From: Bacteroidaceae bacterium
Lineage (GTDB): Bacteria > Bacteroidota > Bacteroidia > Bacteroidales > Bacteroidaceae
NCBI GenBank assembly: GCA_017619335.1
Contig: JAFZSP010000091.1
Span: 62,001 to 126,000, forward strand
DNA length: 64,000 bases
Reading direction: 5' to 3'
Numbering within the stretch: position 1 is the stretch's first letter; every line of letters starts with the position of its first letter. The notes beneath the pieces are model-generated. The model made no database searches, had not been told where the DNA came from, and saw only the letters and a program-made list of their open reading frames with translations. The translations under genes were made by a program, and so were the position numbers. Shown piece after piece: positions 1-9,499 of the stretch.

Positions 1-3000
1 CCCGTTCTCTCCGCTAAGTTCATGGCCGCTCACTCTGACTTCGTTGACAAAAAAGACTCGGTCCTGGGTATAACGGATGCCATCAATAGTGAACACCACA
101 TCTTCGGGTTTGACGTAGTCGGAATAGAAGTCAAAAGTTCTTAGGTCTGAGTCAATCCATCCTTCACGTTTTGCAATGACATGAATCCAATAGCCCTCTC
201 TCATTTGGACGGGACCATCATAGTGTTTCCATTCACCATCGGAGCTCCATGAGTATCTGTTCAAAACAAAGTAGAATTCCGTTTCCGGGAAGTCGGGGAT
301 ATTGGGAGTCTCGCATGTTAGTGTAACGACATAGTCATTGGACATTGTTGCAAGAGGATCAGGAACTTTGAAGTCGCTCCTCATATACACTCCAATCTGA
401 GAGTTGTCATATCCCTCAAGAACTGCGATGGCACGAATGGTATCGTTTTGCATGAAAGGAATAGGCCCCGTATAGAGGTGGGCGTTATCAATGACTGGCT
501 CCTCATTATGTCGGCAATAATAAATTTTGGCTCCCGCCGTCAGACTTTGTATGGTTAACTGATAAGTATCTTGATTAAAATCAAATGTAGGTTGTTGGCA
601 TGGAATGTTCCCAATCTCAAAGATGTTCTGAAACACAGCCCAAGTCGTTCCTCCCCTATAAGTAGTAAGGGCTTCTGAGGGGACAAAAAGGTCTGCACGT
701 ATATCAAAGAACGGATTTTCATAAGGACATTCTGGTGGAGTTGTAGCAAGGCAATAGACACTGTTGAGCGAGCTACACTCTGTAAAGGCATAGCTAAAAA
801 TAGTAGTAACGTTAGCAGGCAATGTGATACTAGTCAAAGAACGGCATGTATTGAAAGCCCTTTCGCCAATGGTGGTCAGAGACGTAGGTAATGACACAGA
901 TGCCAACTGATAGCAATCATCAAAAGTCCCGCTTTCAATTTCTTTCACTCCTTCTGGAATTTCGATAGAAGGCAGGGAGACGCAATTATAGAATGCGCCA
1001 CTGCCTAGACGCTGAAGAGAAGCAGGTAATTCCACAGACACTAAAGAGGTACAATTATTGAAGGCATAACTACCAATCTCTTTGATATTACCAGGTATTT
1101 CTATAAAAGTCAGGCCACAACTTTGAAAAGTCTCATTTTCAATCTTAGTGAGTCTTTGCGGAATATTTATACTCTTGAGATTATGGCAATCGCGAAAGGC
1201 GTTGGTTCCGAGTGTTGTGAGGCTATTTGGCAACGTTATATTGGTAAATCCATCGCAGTTATAAAAAGTCCAGATACCTATAGATTGCAACGTTGATGGC
1301 AGTTGGAGATTCTCCAAAGAATAACAATTATTGAATGCACTTTCTTCTATAGATTTCAAGCCTTCATGAAGTGTGACTTTATGCAGTTGATGACATTCAT
1401 AGAAAGCAGCTAAACCGATAGTCTCAACGCTACTTGGAATATCGATTTGTGTCAGGTTGTCGCAATTATAGAAAGCATAGGAACCAATGGAACGAACAGA
1501 GTTGGCAATGGAAACAGACGTCAAACCGTCACAGTTGTTGAAAGCATTGTCAGAAATACGAGTAACCGCATATTTCTTACCACTGGGATGTGTAACTATC
1601 TCCGGTATAACAATGTCACCTTCGTATGCCATACCGTTCCACACTTCAACCTCATCCTCCAAAGAGTTGGCAATAAGGCGGTAATAAATTCGATTGTCAA
1701 CAAAATCTGTATTTACATCTGTGATTATACAAGTGTTAATATCGGAATCAAATTTTCCTGCCTTGACGGCAACAGATTTGACTGTGAGGTTACGAATAAT
1801 GGATATTGGCTCTGTATATAATGTGCCATTAGTGGAAGACGGGTCTGTACCATCAAGTGTATAGTAGATGGCCACTTCTGGATCTTCATGACTTAGGGTT
1901 AATAATTTTGTATCTAAATTCCAAGAGGGGGACGGTTGATTAAGATAGTAGTTACTATAAAAATCATAGTCGGGTGTTTCCGATGTATTCCAGCCATCGC
2001 GTAGGGCATAGGTGCGAATACGACTTGGACGTGTCAATTGTATGGGGCCTGTATAAGTTTTCCATTCGTCACCGTCCCAATAGTCATGTCGAACAGAAAA
2101 ATAAATCTCCGTTTCAGGAAAGTCTTCAATGATCTGTGGAGTATCACAAGAAATGGTGACTTTGAACTCATTATCCATGGTAGCCACAGGATTCGGTACC
2201 CGGAAGTTGTTGACCCTGTAATATGAAATGGCAGAGTTGGCATATCCATCACATACAGCAATAGCGCAGATAGTGTCGTTTCGAGTAAAGGGGATAGAAG
2301 AAGTGTAGAGGTGAGCATTGTCAATAACGACATCCTCACCGTGACGCGAATAATAAATCTTCGCACCAGGCGTGAGACTTGTGATGGTGAGCCTGTAGTC
2401 GGAAAGAAGGAATGTAGGCTGCTGAGCGGGTTGAGCAGAAGTCACTTCGATATGATCGAAAGAAGACCAGTAGTTAGCGCCCTTGTATGCCGTCAGAGCC
2501 TCTTCACTCGGTACCATGATGGTTGTGCGGCTATAGGCATCGTTGAATGTATTATTGTCCACAGCAGGAGGTGTTTCTGACATCATATAAATGGTCTGAA
2601 GATTGTCACACTCTGTCAGAGCATTTTCGTCAATATGTGTAACTTTAACAGGAATGGTGATGCTCGTGAGGGATCTACAGGTGTTGAAAACACGTCCGGC
2701 AATAGTGGTCAGCGAAGAGGGTAGGCTTACCGTGGCCAGTGCAGTGTCATCATCGAACATACCATATTCCAAAGTGGTTATGCCTTCAGGAATGATAATA
2801 CTTGCCAACTGAGAACAGTTGAAGAAAGCTTGTTCGCGCAACGTAGTAAGCGTGGATGGCAGCTGGATAGAAACCAAAGAGCCACAGCCATAGAAGCAAA
2901 GGCTGCCAATTGTAGTCACACCCTCTGGAATGACAGGCTGTTGCAGGGCCGTTTCACGAAAACACTCGTCGCCAATAGAAGTCAGGTGTTCACTCAAATG

Positions 3001-5085
3001 CAGCTTGCTAAGGCGATAGCAGTATGCAAATACTCGATGTCCCAAAGTGGTGATGCCTGAGGGTATATTGACCTCGTTCAACCAATCACAACTATAGAAG
3101 CACTCATCGCCGATAATCGTCAGGGATGATGGCAAGGAGATTGTCGGCAGGCGTTCACAGTTGAAGAACGCTTGTACCTCCAACTCCTCAGTACCCTCTC
3201 CAAGGTTTACGTCTATGAGATAGTAACATTCACCAAAAGCCTGTCTGCACACCTTTTTCACAGATCCTGGGATATTCACACGGGTCAAACCATTACAGTT
3301 GTAGAAGGCATAGCTACCTATCTCACTCACCCCATCTTCAATGGTTACGCTGGTGATGGCATCAGAGTCGTGAAAGGCGTAGTCGCCAATACGAACCACG
3401 GTAAATGTCTTGTTCAGATGCTCAATAGTGGCAGGAATGTAAATGTCACCGGAATAGTTGCCACCAGAGGTCACTTCTACCTCATCAGCCATATTGTTGT
3501 CAATATAACGGAAGTACAACTCTAAGCCACTGGCTTTGAAAGTGCTATTCACGCCAGTGATTGTGTATGAGTTGATGGAGCTATTGAGATGTCCAGCCTT
3601 GACAGCAATGGCCTTTACCACACAATTACGGTCAATATCTATGCCCTTGCCTTCCTCGCTGCGGTCATAGATGAAACAATTATCGGTTTCCTTAGCAACA
3701 GGCTCGCTGCCATCAAGAGTGTAGTAAATCGTCACCTCGGTATCATCGTGGCTCATGTAGAACTTTTGGCCGTATGAGTCCCAGTTGAAACCTGGAGCGC
3801 CAATGTAGAGCTCGTCGGGCGGACAATACCATCGAACGACATTCTCGCCCCACCAATCCCACGAATAGTTTTTCCAACCATCCTTCTGGACTACAGCATA
3901 GACATGACCAAAATATGGCATTGGGAATGAGCCATCATAGACCTTGACGTCTTCTGCATTCAGCAAGTCGCTAACAACCATATCAGCGACACCGCCGTTA
4001 CCATCATTGGATGTGTTCCACCCATTATCGGTACGTATAATATAATATATGGTGACATCAGGAAGACTACAGGTAATGGTAATGTTGAAATCTTCATCCA
4101 TGCTGATGTCAGGCAGGGGAACTCTCAAGTCTAAAGCTAACTGCGAAATAGATGAATTCCCCAATCCATCCTTCACGGCAATGGCTTTTATTACACAATC
4201 GCTTTCGGGGAAGAAAGGTTCGGTATATAATATACCATTATCGGTAGAGGGGGTACTGCCATCTACGGTATAGTAAATAGATGCATCTCCCGGATAAGAG
4301 GAAATGGTGACTTGAAAATCCTTCAAAGAAATCACCGGTGTGATACAACGGGTATATGTGTGATCAACAGTTTGAATGCCTCCGGAGAAAGAATTCCAGA
4401 TATCGGCATTCTGATAGGAATCTATGAAAGAAGCTGGAACATATAAAGTAGCATGTTCATTGGTATTCGTAAAAGGACTGCCCTCAAATGTTGGAGGGAT
4501 TGGTGCATAGCAATAGACCTCGGTGATGTGGTCGCAATACTGAAAAGCCCCATCATAAATGATGGTAAGGTCTTCGGGGAGAATGAGTTTATGGTCTTCT
4601 TCACAGTATTGGCCACAACTATTAAAAGCAATACTTCCAATTGTTCTGAGCGTGGAAGGCAGAATAATGTCTTTCATACGCCAATTGTAGCCAAAAGCAT
4701 GAGTGCCAATGCTTTCCAAACCTTCATTAAACTCAATCTCTTCCAAAAAATAGTTGTCATAAAAAGAGTCATTACCAATAGACTTGATGGAGGATGACAA
4801 CTTCACTGTCCTTGTTGCATAAAGACCACGGAAAGCACCGTCTCCAATCGCAGTCACGGTGTAAGTGTTCCCCTCGTTTTTTACAGTTGGTGGAACAACA
4901 ATGTCAATAGTTCCATTGTCACCGCTAAAGGTGTGTCCAATTACACTCACTTCAAAGTTCTCCTCTGAAGTTACAGTATATTGTATATTGTCCACCTCAA
5001 AAGATTGTGCCCAAGCCTGCAATGTGGCAAGAGTTGTAATGACTACTGCAATGATAGCTCTTTGAAAGATATTATTAGTCTTCAT
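1..5085 (-). CDS. BspA-like leucine-rich-repeat surface protein (partial, C-terminus off window)
   Basis: The reading frame is open from ATG at 5085 to the left edge (1,695 codons, no stop). It begins MKTNNIFQRAI with a signal peptide ending around LQAWAQ. Three blocks of BspA-type (LRR_5) repeats are visible, with units such as 'IGSYAFYNC..LT.V.IP', near bases 4870-4500, 3450-2560 and 1620-760. Between them lie chitobiase/hexosaminidase C-terminal-like modules ('IYYTVDGSTPST', 'IYYTLDGTDPSS'). The last two LRR-plus-module blocks are a large tandem duplication with a period of about 1.83 kb. BspA-like proteins are surface adhesins in Bacteroidales; binding here is inferred. It is the last gene of a three-gene minus-strand operon, 32 bp after the BACON lipoprotein gene. 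The C-terminus, and so any sorting signal, is outside the window. Confidence 0.88.
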   Translation of the reverse strand, partial: MKTNNIFQRAIIAVVITTLATLQAWAQSFEVDNIQYTVTSEENFEVSVIGHTFSGDNGTIDIVVPPTVKNEGNTYTVTAIGDGAFRGLYATRTVKLSSSIKSIGNDSFYDNYFLEEIEFNEGLESIGTHAFGYNWRMKDIILPSTLRTIGSIAFNSCGQYCEEDHKLILPEDLTIIYDGAFQYCDHITEVYCYAPIPPTFEGSPFTNTNEHATLYVPASFIDSYQNADIWNSFSGGIQTVDHTYTRCITPVISLKDFQVTISSYPGDASIYYTVDGSTPSTDNGILYTEPFFPESDCVIKAIAVKDGLGNSSISQLALDLRVPLPDISMDEDFNITITCSLPDVTIYYIIRTDNGWNTSNDGNGGVADMVVSDLLNAEDVKVYDGSFPMPYFGHVYAVVQKDGWKNYSWDWWGENVVRWYCPPDELYIGAPGFNWDSYGQKFYMSHDDTEVTIYYTLDGSEPVAKETDNCFIYDRSEEGKGIDIDRNCVVKAIAVKAGHLNSSINSYTITGVNSTFKASGLELYFRYIDNNMADEVEVTSGGNYSGDIYIPATIEHLNKTFTVVRIGDYAFHDSDAITSVTIEDGVSEIGSYAFYNCNGLTRVNIPGSVKKVCRQAFGECYYLIDVNLGEGTEELEVQAFFNCERLPTISLPSSLTIIGDECFYSCDWLNEVNIPSGITTLGHRVFAYCYRLSKLHLSEHLTSIGDECFRETALQQPVIPEGVTTIGSLCFYGCGSLVSIQLPSTLTTLREQAFFNCSQLASIIIPEGITTLEYGMFDDDTALATVSLPSSLTTIAGRVFNTCRSLTSITIPVKVTHIDENALTECDNLQTIYMMSETPPAVDNNTFNDAYSRTTIMVPSEEALTAYKGANYWSSFDHIEVTSAQPAQQPTFLLSDYRLTITSLTPGAKIYYSRHGEDVVIDNAHLYTSSIPFTRNDTICAIAVCDGYANSAISYYRVNNFRVPNPVATMDNEFKVTISCDTPQIIEDFPETEIYFSVRHDYWDGDEWKTYTGPIQLTRPSRIRTYALRDGWNTSETPDYDFYSNYYLNQPSPSWNLDTKLLTLSHEDPEVAIYYTLDGTDPSSTNGTLYTEPISIIRNLTVKSVAVKAGKFDSDINTCIITDVNTDFVDNRIYYRLIANSLEDEVEVWNGMAYEGDIVIPEIVTHPSGKKYAVTRISDNAFNNCDGLTSVSIANSVRSIGSYAFYNCDNLTQIDIPSSVETIGLAAFYECHQLHKVTLHEGLKSIEESAFNNCYSLENLQLPSTLQSIGIWTFYNCDGFTNITLPNSLTTLGTNAFRDCHNLKSINIPQRLTKIENETFQSCGLTFIEIPGNIKEIGSYAFNNCTSLVSVELPASLQRLGSGAFYNCVSLPSIEIPEGVKEIESGTFDDCYQLASVSLPTSLTTIGERAFNTCRSLTSITLPANVTTIFSYAFTECSSLNSVYCLATTPPECPYENPFFDIRADLFVPSEALTTYRGGTTWAVFQNIFEIGNIPCQQPTFDFNQDTYQLTIQSLTAGAKIYYCRHNEEPVIDNAHLYTGPIPFMQNDTIRAIAVLEGYDNSQIGVYMRSDFKVPDPLATMSNDYVVTLTCETPNIPDFPETEFYFVLNRYSWSSDGEWKHYDGPVQMREGYWIHVIAKREGWIDSDLRTFDFYSDYVKPEDVVFTIDGIRYTQDRVFFVNEVRVSGHELSGENG
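340..3830 (-). repeat. Two large in-frame modular repeats (~1.83 kb period) inside the BspA-like gene
   Basis: Matching segments recur about 1,832 bp apart. Examples are 'CRSLTSIT' (near 2665 and 833) and 'VIDNAHLYT' (near 2314 and 482). Each unit has an LRR_5 block, a 'PxxxxxNxF' cap, then two chitobiase-C-like modules. The copies have diverged at many positions, so this is an old intragenic duplication rather than an assembly artefact. Confidence 0.8.
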
Positions 5086-5117
5086 ATTTGTCTATTTACT
5101 ATTAATATTATCAAATA

Positions 5118-6341
5118 TTATAAGGTAGGAGTCGGGTTTTCATCCTCACCTGGTGTGTTGCCTTCGGTCTTCACGTCTAAGGTCTCGCTATAACCAATGC
5201 CGTTGGCGTTGCGAGCCCAAGCTCTGATATGATAGGTCTTTCCTGATTTCAAGTTCTCCAGTTTGACACTGATGCTCCCGCTGGTACCTTGCGCTGAAGC
5301 AGTCACGCTGGAGTTGCTGATGGTGGGAGCCACATTTGTATCACTATAACAGAATCCACATTCAGTGATATCCAGTGGGCTATTGAAGTTGCTGCTCACA
5401 GTGACTTCATAGCGCGTGACGCTGCTGGACTGCGGTAATGTTAGGGTGGGCGGCGTAGCAGCAGCCTGTGTGATGACACAAGTCATCTCGTTTCGACCAG
5501 ATGCAGACGTCACTCGAATATTGACAATGCGTGTACTGCTGTTGGGGTTGTCGGCAAGGGTCACTCTGAAGGTGCCATCGTTGCTGCCGTTATCTTGTTC
5601 TAAGGTCACCCAAGAATCGATACTAGGTAGAACGGTCCAGTTGGTGTTGCTAACAACGTTGATGGCATAAGTGTCGCCTTTGGCTGTCGCACTGATTTCT
5701 TCAGGTATAATAAGCAGATAAACGGTCTTAGCAGCCTGTGATACTTCTATGTTGCAGGCTTTGCCGCCATTTCCAGTCACAGTGATAGTAGCTTTTCGAG
5801 TATCTTCCAACTCGTTGACTTGTGCTGTCAGAGTGATACTGCCGTTGTTCTGCCCTGCGGACTCGCTCAATGTCAACCAGTCTGCACCACCGGTGATGAT
5901 CCAAGATGTGTTACTGGTGATGGTAAATTGAATCTGTCCTCCTTCTGTGGGATAATCTATGGTGGTGGTGCTCACTTCCAACTGCTCGTTATTGGTAGAT
6001 TGGGTGAGCGTAACAAGACGCGTGACGCCTCCTTTGCTGGCCACCTTGAGTTGACAACTGCGGGCTTCCACAGATGAGGGATTAGTGCCTGTGGTCAGAG
6101 TTACATCAGCACTACCTTCACCTTGAGGCGTTCCAACGGTAACCCAGTTAGCATCGGTCGTGACGGTCCAACTGCAATCTGCATCAATGTGCAGTGTTCC
6201 CGACGAAGCTTGTCCTTCAATCACCACATCGGTCACTTTCATATAGTCAGCACTTACGTTGCCTGTATCATCATTGCTGCTACAGGCAGTCAAGGTTACA
6301 AAGATGCCTAACAAATAGGTAAGATATGATTTGGTCTTCAT
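5118..6341 (-). CDS. BACON-domain lipoprotein
   Basis: ATG at 6341 gives MKTKSYLTYLLGIF with lipobox 'LTACSS', so this is a lipoprotein with Cys near residue 20. A TTG six bases upstream is less likely. Three BACON-type beta-sandwich repeats follow over roughly residues 30-300, with the hallmark 'W.V......W(V/L)T(V/L)......G' and 'TLTQS' or 'VSQA' at the repeat ends. The C-terminal ~95 residues form a fibronectin-III-like module ('ITECGFCYS...TYHIRAWARN.NGIGYS'). BACON domains are linked to carbohydrate or mucin binding in Bacteroidetes; the ligand here is unknown. It sits 20 bp after the PEGA gene and 32 bp before the BspA-like gene, which suggests one surface-exposed complex or at least co-expression. 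Confidence 0.88.
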   Translation of the reverse strand: MKTKSYLTYLLGIFVTLTACSSNDDTGNVSADYMKVTDVVIEGQASSGTLHIDADCSWTVTTDANWVTVGTPQGEGSADVTLTTGTNPSSVEARSCQLKVASKGGVTRLVTLTQSTNNEQLEVSTTTIDYPTEGGQIQFTITSNTSWIITGGADWLTLSESAGQNNGSITLTAQVNELEDTRKATITVTGNGGKACNIEVSQAAKTVYLLIIPEEISATAKGDTYAINVVSNTNWTVLPSIDSWVTLEQDNGSNDGTFRVTLADNPNSSTRIVNIRVTSASGRNEMTCVITQAAATPPTLTLPQSSSVTRYEVTVSSNFNSPLDITECGFCYSDTNVAPTISNSSVTASAQGTSGSISVKLENLKSGKTYHIRAWARNANGIGYSETLDVKTEGNTPGEDENPTPTL

Positions 6342-6361
6342 ATACAATGGTTAGCTGAGGG

Positions 6362-7897
6362 TTAGAAATAGAACATAAAGCCTAAATTGGCGGCAAAGCC
6401 GTCGGGGCTGAAGTTGGACTCGGAAGATACCAGATTAAAGCTCTCATCTTTGCTGAGAGCGATTCCGAATTCCGGGGCAGCAAACAGATAGAAGTGCTTT
6501 ACAGGCACCAGAAGTAACTTCACCCCTAAGGTGATACATTTACTGGATGCCCCGTCGGCAAAGGACTTACTACCCGTAACCATCTGACTGTTGATGGTGT
6601 TTTGGGTGAAACCCACTTGAGGGGTTAGTGCGAACTGGCGCATCAAGTTCAGCTGGTAGCCATATTTTACACTCAAGGAGTTCATTATATATTTTTGGGT
6701 GCTTTGGTAGTCCCAGTTGGCATCATAGATGTTGACCTGCTGGGATTCACCAATACCGAAGGTGTACGAGAGTTGAAGGTCATGATGGTAAAGGTTGAGG
6801 CCGATGATGCCAGTGGCACCCATCAGGCTGCGAATGTTCAACCCTCCACCAAATGAGAAGGTGACATCTTTAAAGTAACTTATGCGCTCCAGCTCCACAG
6901 TGTCTGCGACAATCTGATTGGGCTCGATAGTGTATTCGTGGGTTTGAGTCACATAACCCTTTTTGCGGAACATAAACTGGTGTGAGCCTTTGAGAAGCGG
7001 TGTCTGTTCTGAAAGGTCAACTTCACGACCTCGTGGGTCAATGATGCTCACCTTCTGAGGACGTGTATAAACACGTAGATAGCCAGTATAAGGTGAGGGG
7101 GCAATGGCTGTAATCTCATTCTTCTCACCTGCTTTGACGGTGAAGGAGGTCTTGGCGTCCGCATGATCAGCTTTCTTGGTCACGATGGTGTAGTTGCCTG
7201 CCTTCAACTGAGTATCCCAAAAGCCACTACCCACTTTTTTACCGCCAAAAAAAATGTCTGCATTGTTCTCTACCATGACGCGAACATCACCATAAAGATG
7301 CGACATATCCTTCATATCAATGTCGATATTCAATCTCTTTCGATCACTGGTGACATAAAGTTCCATGGTGCCCTCGAACTTCCCATTGACGGCCTGGATA
7401 GTATGCTTGCCGTAATTTAGGTATTTATTATAAATAGGCACAAATCCAACAAATTCATTATCAATATAAACCTCCGACTTAGCAATGGGAGCTGTAATAG
7501 TGGCATACACGCCCGTTCCAATATCCAGCAACATCTCGTAAGTCTTGGCGCTCTGAATGGGAACGGGGTATGTATAATTACGCAATACGCCAAAGGCTGA
7601 ATGGTTGATAGTGAGCTTTTGTGAACCTCGGGGAATATAGAGCCAAATCTCACCAGGCTTCTGAATCCTATCCACAATTCCCATAGATCCGCCATCGAAA
7701 ATAAAATCCGTTTCTGGAGTTACAATCTTGATGAGAGCAGCAGTCTCTCCATTATCATCCGTTTTGGAGGTACCATAACGGTTGGCTGTCAAATCATTGG
7801 GCAATTCTCGGAACTCCACCACCTTCATCTGTTGAGCGGAACAAATCCCATTGATTATTACGAAAAGGAATAGTAAAAAATAATTCTTATTTATCAT
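6362..7897 (-). CDS. PEGA-domain protein with C-terminal outer-membrane-like barrel
   Basis: 511 residues starting at ATG 7897, with signal peptide MINKNYFLLFLFVI...CSAQQ. PEGA-like beta modules appear near residues 130-200 ('YATITAPIAKSEVYIDNEFVG') and 270-330 ('GYLRVYTRPQKVSIID'). From about residue 345 the sequence alternates hydrophobic and polar residues and ends in 'LGFMFYF', with an aromatic last residue as in outer-membrane barrels. I infer a barrel anchor carrying periplasmic or surface PEGA modules. It is the first gene of the operon with the BACON lipoprotein and BspA-like protein and has a good promoter about 125-135 bp upstream. No enzymatic motif is seen. Confidence 0.82.
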   Translation of the reverse strand: MINKNYFLLFLFVIINGICSAQQMKVVEFRELPNDLTANRYGTSKTDDNGETAALIKIVTPETDFIFDGGSMGIVDRIQKPGEIWLYIPRGSQKLTINHSAFGVLRNYTYPVPIQSAKTYEMLLDIGTGVYATITAPIAKSEVYIDNEFVGFVPIYNKYLNYGKHTIQAVNGKFEGTMELYVTSDRKRLNIDIDMKDMSHLYGDVRVMVENNADIFFGGKKVGSGFWDTQLKAGNYTIVTKKADHADAKTSFTVKAGEKNEITAIAPSPYTGYLRVYTRPQKVSIIDPRGREVDLSEQTPLLKGSHQFMFRKKGYVTQTHEYTIEPNQIVADTVELERISYFKDVTFSFGGGLNIRSLMGATGIIGLNLYHHDLQLSYTFGIGESQQVNIYDANWDYQSTQKYIMNSLSVKYGYQLNLMRQFALTPQVGFTQNTINSQMVTGSKSFADGASSKCITLGVKLLLVPVKHFYLFAAPEFGIALSKDESFNLVSSESNFSPDGFAANLGFMFYF

Positions 7898-8029
7898 TTT
7901 GATTAAGTATATGACTGGCTAAAGGGTATTTCTGATTATTATTTAATCTTCTTTTTACTCCAACAGACGAAACATCTTTCACATATAGATATTTGCCCGC
8001 CACCGTTTGCTAGGCTAACTTGAGCGGGA

Positions 8030-8061
8030 CAAAGGTATGAGAAAAAGAAAGACAAACCAAA
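8030..8061 (-). promoter_or_regulatory. Bacteroidetes-type promoter for the PEGA/BACON/BspA operon
   Basis: On the minus strand, TTTG (8061-8058), 20-nt spacer, TACCTTTG (8037-8030). This fits the -33/-7 consensus of the Bacteroidetes primary sigma factor. It implies a leader of about 125 nt before the ATG at 7897. It lies in copy 1 of the repeated promoter block. Confidence 0.75.
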
Positions 8062-8130
8062 CTTTTTGATACTTTTTTTTAAGAAACAGCTTGATTTAGG
8101 TCAATTTTCCTTAAAAAGGGTGACAAAAGG
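8030..8130 (-). repeat. Repeated ~100-bp promoter block, copy 1
   Basis: About 100 bp closely matching 9378-9478 and 11129-11228. It holds the promoter and, upstream of it, the dyad TTGATTTAGGTCAA at 8091-8104. A T-rich tract lies between dyad and -33 box. Confidence 0.85.
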
Positions 8131-8172
8131 TGCAAAAACAAGCAGAAAAATGACCACAGCAGCTGCAATCGT

Positions 8173-9315
8173 TCAGACTTGCTGCTTCAGCCAGAGGTCT
8201 AAGAATCGGTCGTACACCCAATAGCCCCTGTTGTCGTGATAAACGAGGTCTCTGTCCAATAATACGGTGAGTGCTGATTTCACACTGCTGGTACTGGGCA
8301 GGTCAAACTGTTTGATGAAATCATGCGCCTGCGGACTCTCCACAAGGCCCTTCTTGGCAATGGCCTTCAGAAGCGACAACTGATTATTCGTCAGGAAACC
8401 TATGATGGTCTCGTACTGCATACCGTTTCGGTTGACGATATGCAGGATGGCCTCGTTCACCTGACGTTCTTTGCCGACGTGCCGTTCCACCTCATAAAGA
8501 CGATTCAGTACCTGCTGAATGTTCTGCGTGATGCCGTTAAAACGTTGATAGATATTTGCAAACACCTCGCGCGAGATGCTGCCGCGTTTGGCCTGAAAGA
8601 ACCGGTTGGCAAACTCATAGTAGATTTCCTCATGCAATGGCATCAGTCCCATGGAAGCCGTACTCTGATAGAAGGGTCTGTCTGCAGACTGGAACATCTG
8701 AGCCATCAGATGCTGTTTGCTTCCGGAAAAGATAAAATGGACTTGGGGAGCAAACTGAATGTAGGAACGCAGGAGTGCCTCCGTCCCTTGTTCGGGATAA
8801 TAGGAAATCTGCTGGAACTCGTCTATGGCAATATAAACTCGGTGCCGGCTTTGCTGGAGGTAGTCGAAAATACTCTTAAGAGAAACGGCTGACTGCGACG
8901 GCTCCAGACTCACCGACACGGTGGGCATTCCTGTCAGAGGATCAGCACTGAAGACTGGGCGCCAGGCACCAAAGAACTCCAGGAGACGCTTGAAGGCTTT
9001 CTGTTGGTGTGTCAGCACATGTTGGGCGATGGCAGTCCCCAGCAACTGGACAAAATCGTGCAGATCTTTCGTCGCGAAGATATCAAGATAGATACAAATA
9101 GCATCCTTATCCGCCTCCTTTATATGATGAAAAACATTCCAAATGAGGCCCGTTTTGCCAATTCTCCGAGGAGAAATAAGCGTAGTATTGCGACCATTTT
9201 GAAGATTTGAAATCAGTTCTTCCGTCTCTTCCGTACGGTCGCAAAAATATTCAGGGCTCACATACCCCTGACACACAAAGGGATTGTCAATCTTTAATTC
9301 TTTATTCTTTGCCAT
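8173..9315 (-). CDS. Archaeal-type (STAND/MNS-like) P-loop ATPase with C-terminal winged helix
   Basis: 380 residues. Walker A is 'SPRRIGKTG' (residues 48-56), Walker B is 'VYIAIDEFQQI' (about 157-167), and a sensor-like 'HFIFSGSKQHLM' follows. These are typical of the ATPase_2 (archaeal ATPase) family. The last ~90 residues ('LSLLKAIAKKGLVESP...SSVKSALTVLLDRDLV') look like a winged-helix DNA-binding domain. The family is widespread in Bacteroidales without a settled function; some members regulate or act in defence, but nothing here decides. It is a single gene behind promoter block copy 2. No transposase or nuclease gene is attached. Confidence 0.85.
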   Translation of the reverse strand: MAKNKELKIDNPFVCQGYVSPEYFCDRTEETEELISNLQNGRNTTLISPRRIGKTGLIWNVFHHIKEADKDAICIYLDIFATKDLHDFVQLLGTAIAQHVLTHQQKAFKRLLEFFGAWRPVFSADPLTGMPTVSVSLEPSQSAVSLKSIFDYLQQSRHRVYIAIDEFQQISYYPEQGTEALLRSYIQFAPQVHFIFSGSKQHLMAQMFQSADRPFYQSTASMGLMPLHEEIYYEFANRFFQAKRGSISREVFANIYQRFNGITQNIQQVLNRLYEVERHVGKERQVNEAILHIVNRNGMQYETIIGFLTNNQLSLLKAIAKKGLVESPQAHDFIKQFDLPSTSSVKSALTVLLDRDLVYHDNRGYWVYDRFLDLWLKQQV

Positions 9316-9362
9316 ATCTTTTTAATTATTTGGCGAAATTCTCGTCACGGAAATCTCGTCAC

Positions 9363-9478
9363 GGAACTTTCGCGATGCAAAGGTATGGTAAAAAGGAATA
9401 CGAACCAAACTTTTTGATACTTTTTTTAAAGAAACGGCTTGATTTAGGTCAAATTTCCTTAAAATGGGTGACAAAAGG
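9363..9478 (-). repeat. Repeated ~100-bp promoter block, copy 2
   Basis: Very similar to 11114-11228, including a common start-proximal stretch (GGAACTTT.GCGATGC), and to 8030-8130. The dyad TTGATTTAGGTCAA is at 9439-9452. Confidence 0.85.
9378..9409 (-). promoter_or_regulatory. Promoter of the archaeal-type ATPase gene
   Basis: Minus strand TTTG (9409-9406), 20-nt spacer, TACCTTTG (9385-9378), about 63 nt before the ATG at 9315. A 14-bp sequence (CTCGTCACGGAA.T) is repeated in tandem at 9341-9368, in the leader. Confidence 0.78.
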
Positions 9479-9499
9479 GGGAAAAGTGGACAGGGAATT

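Noticed and set aside
1..5085. Regular repeats that could be read as a CRISPR or satellite array
   Set aside because: The repeats keep one reading frame and encode leucine-rich units with variable DNA; there are no identical repeats with unique spacers.
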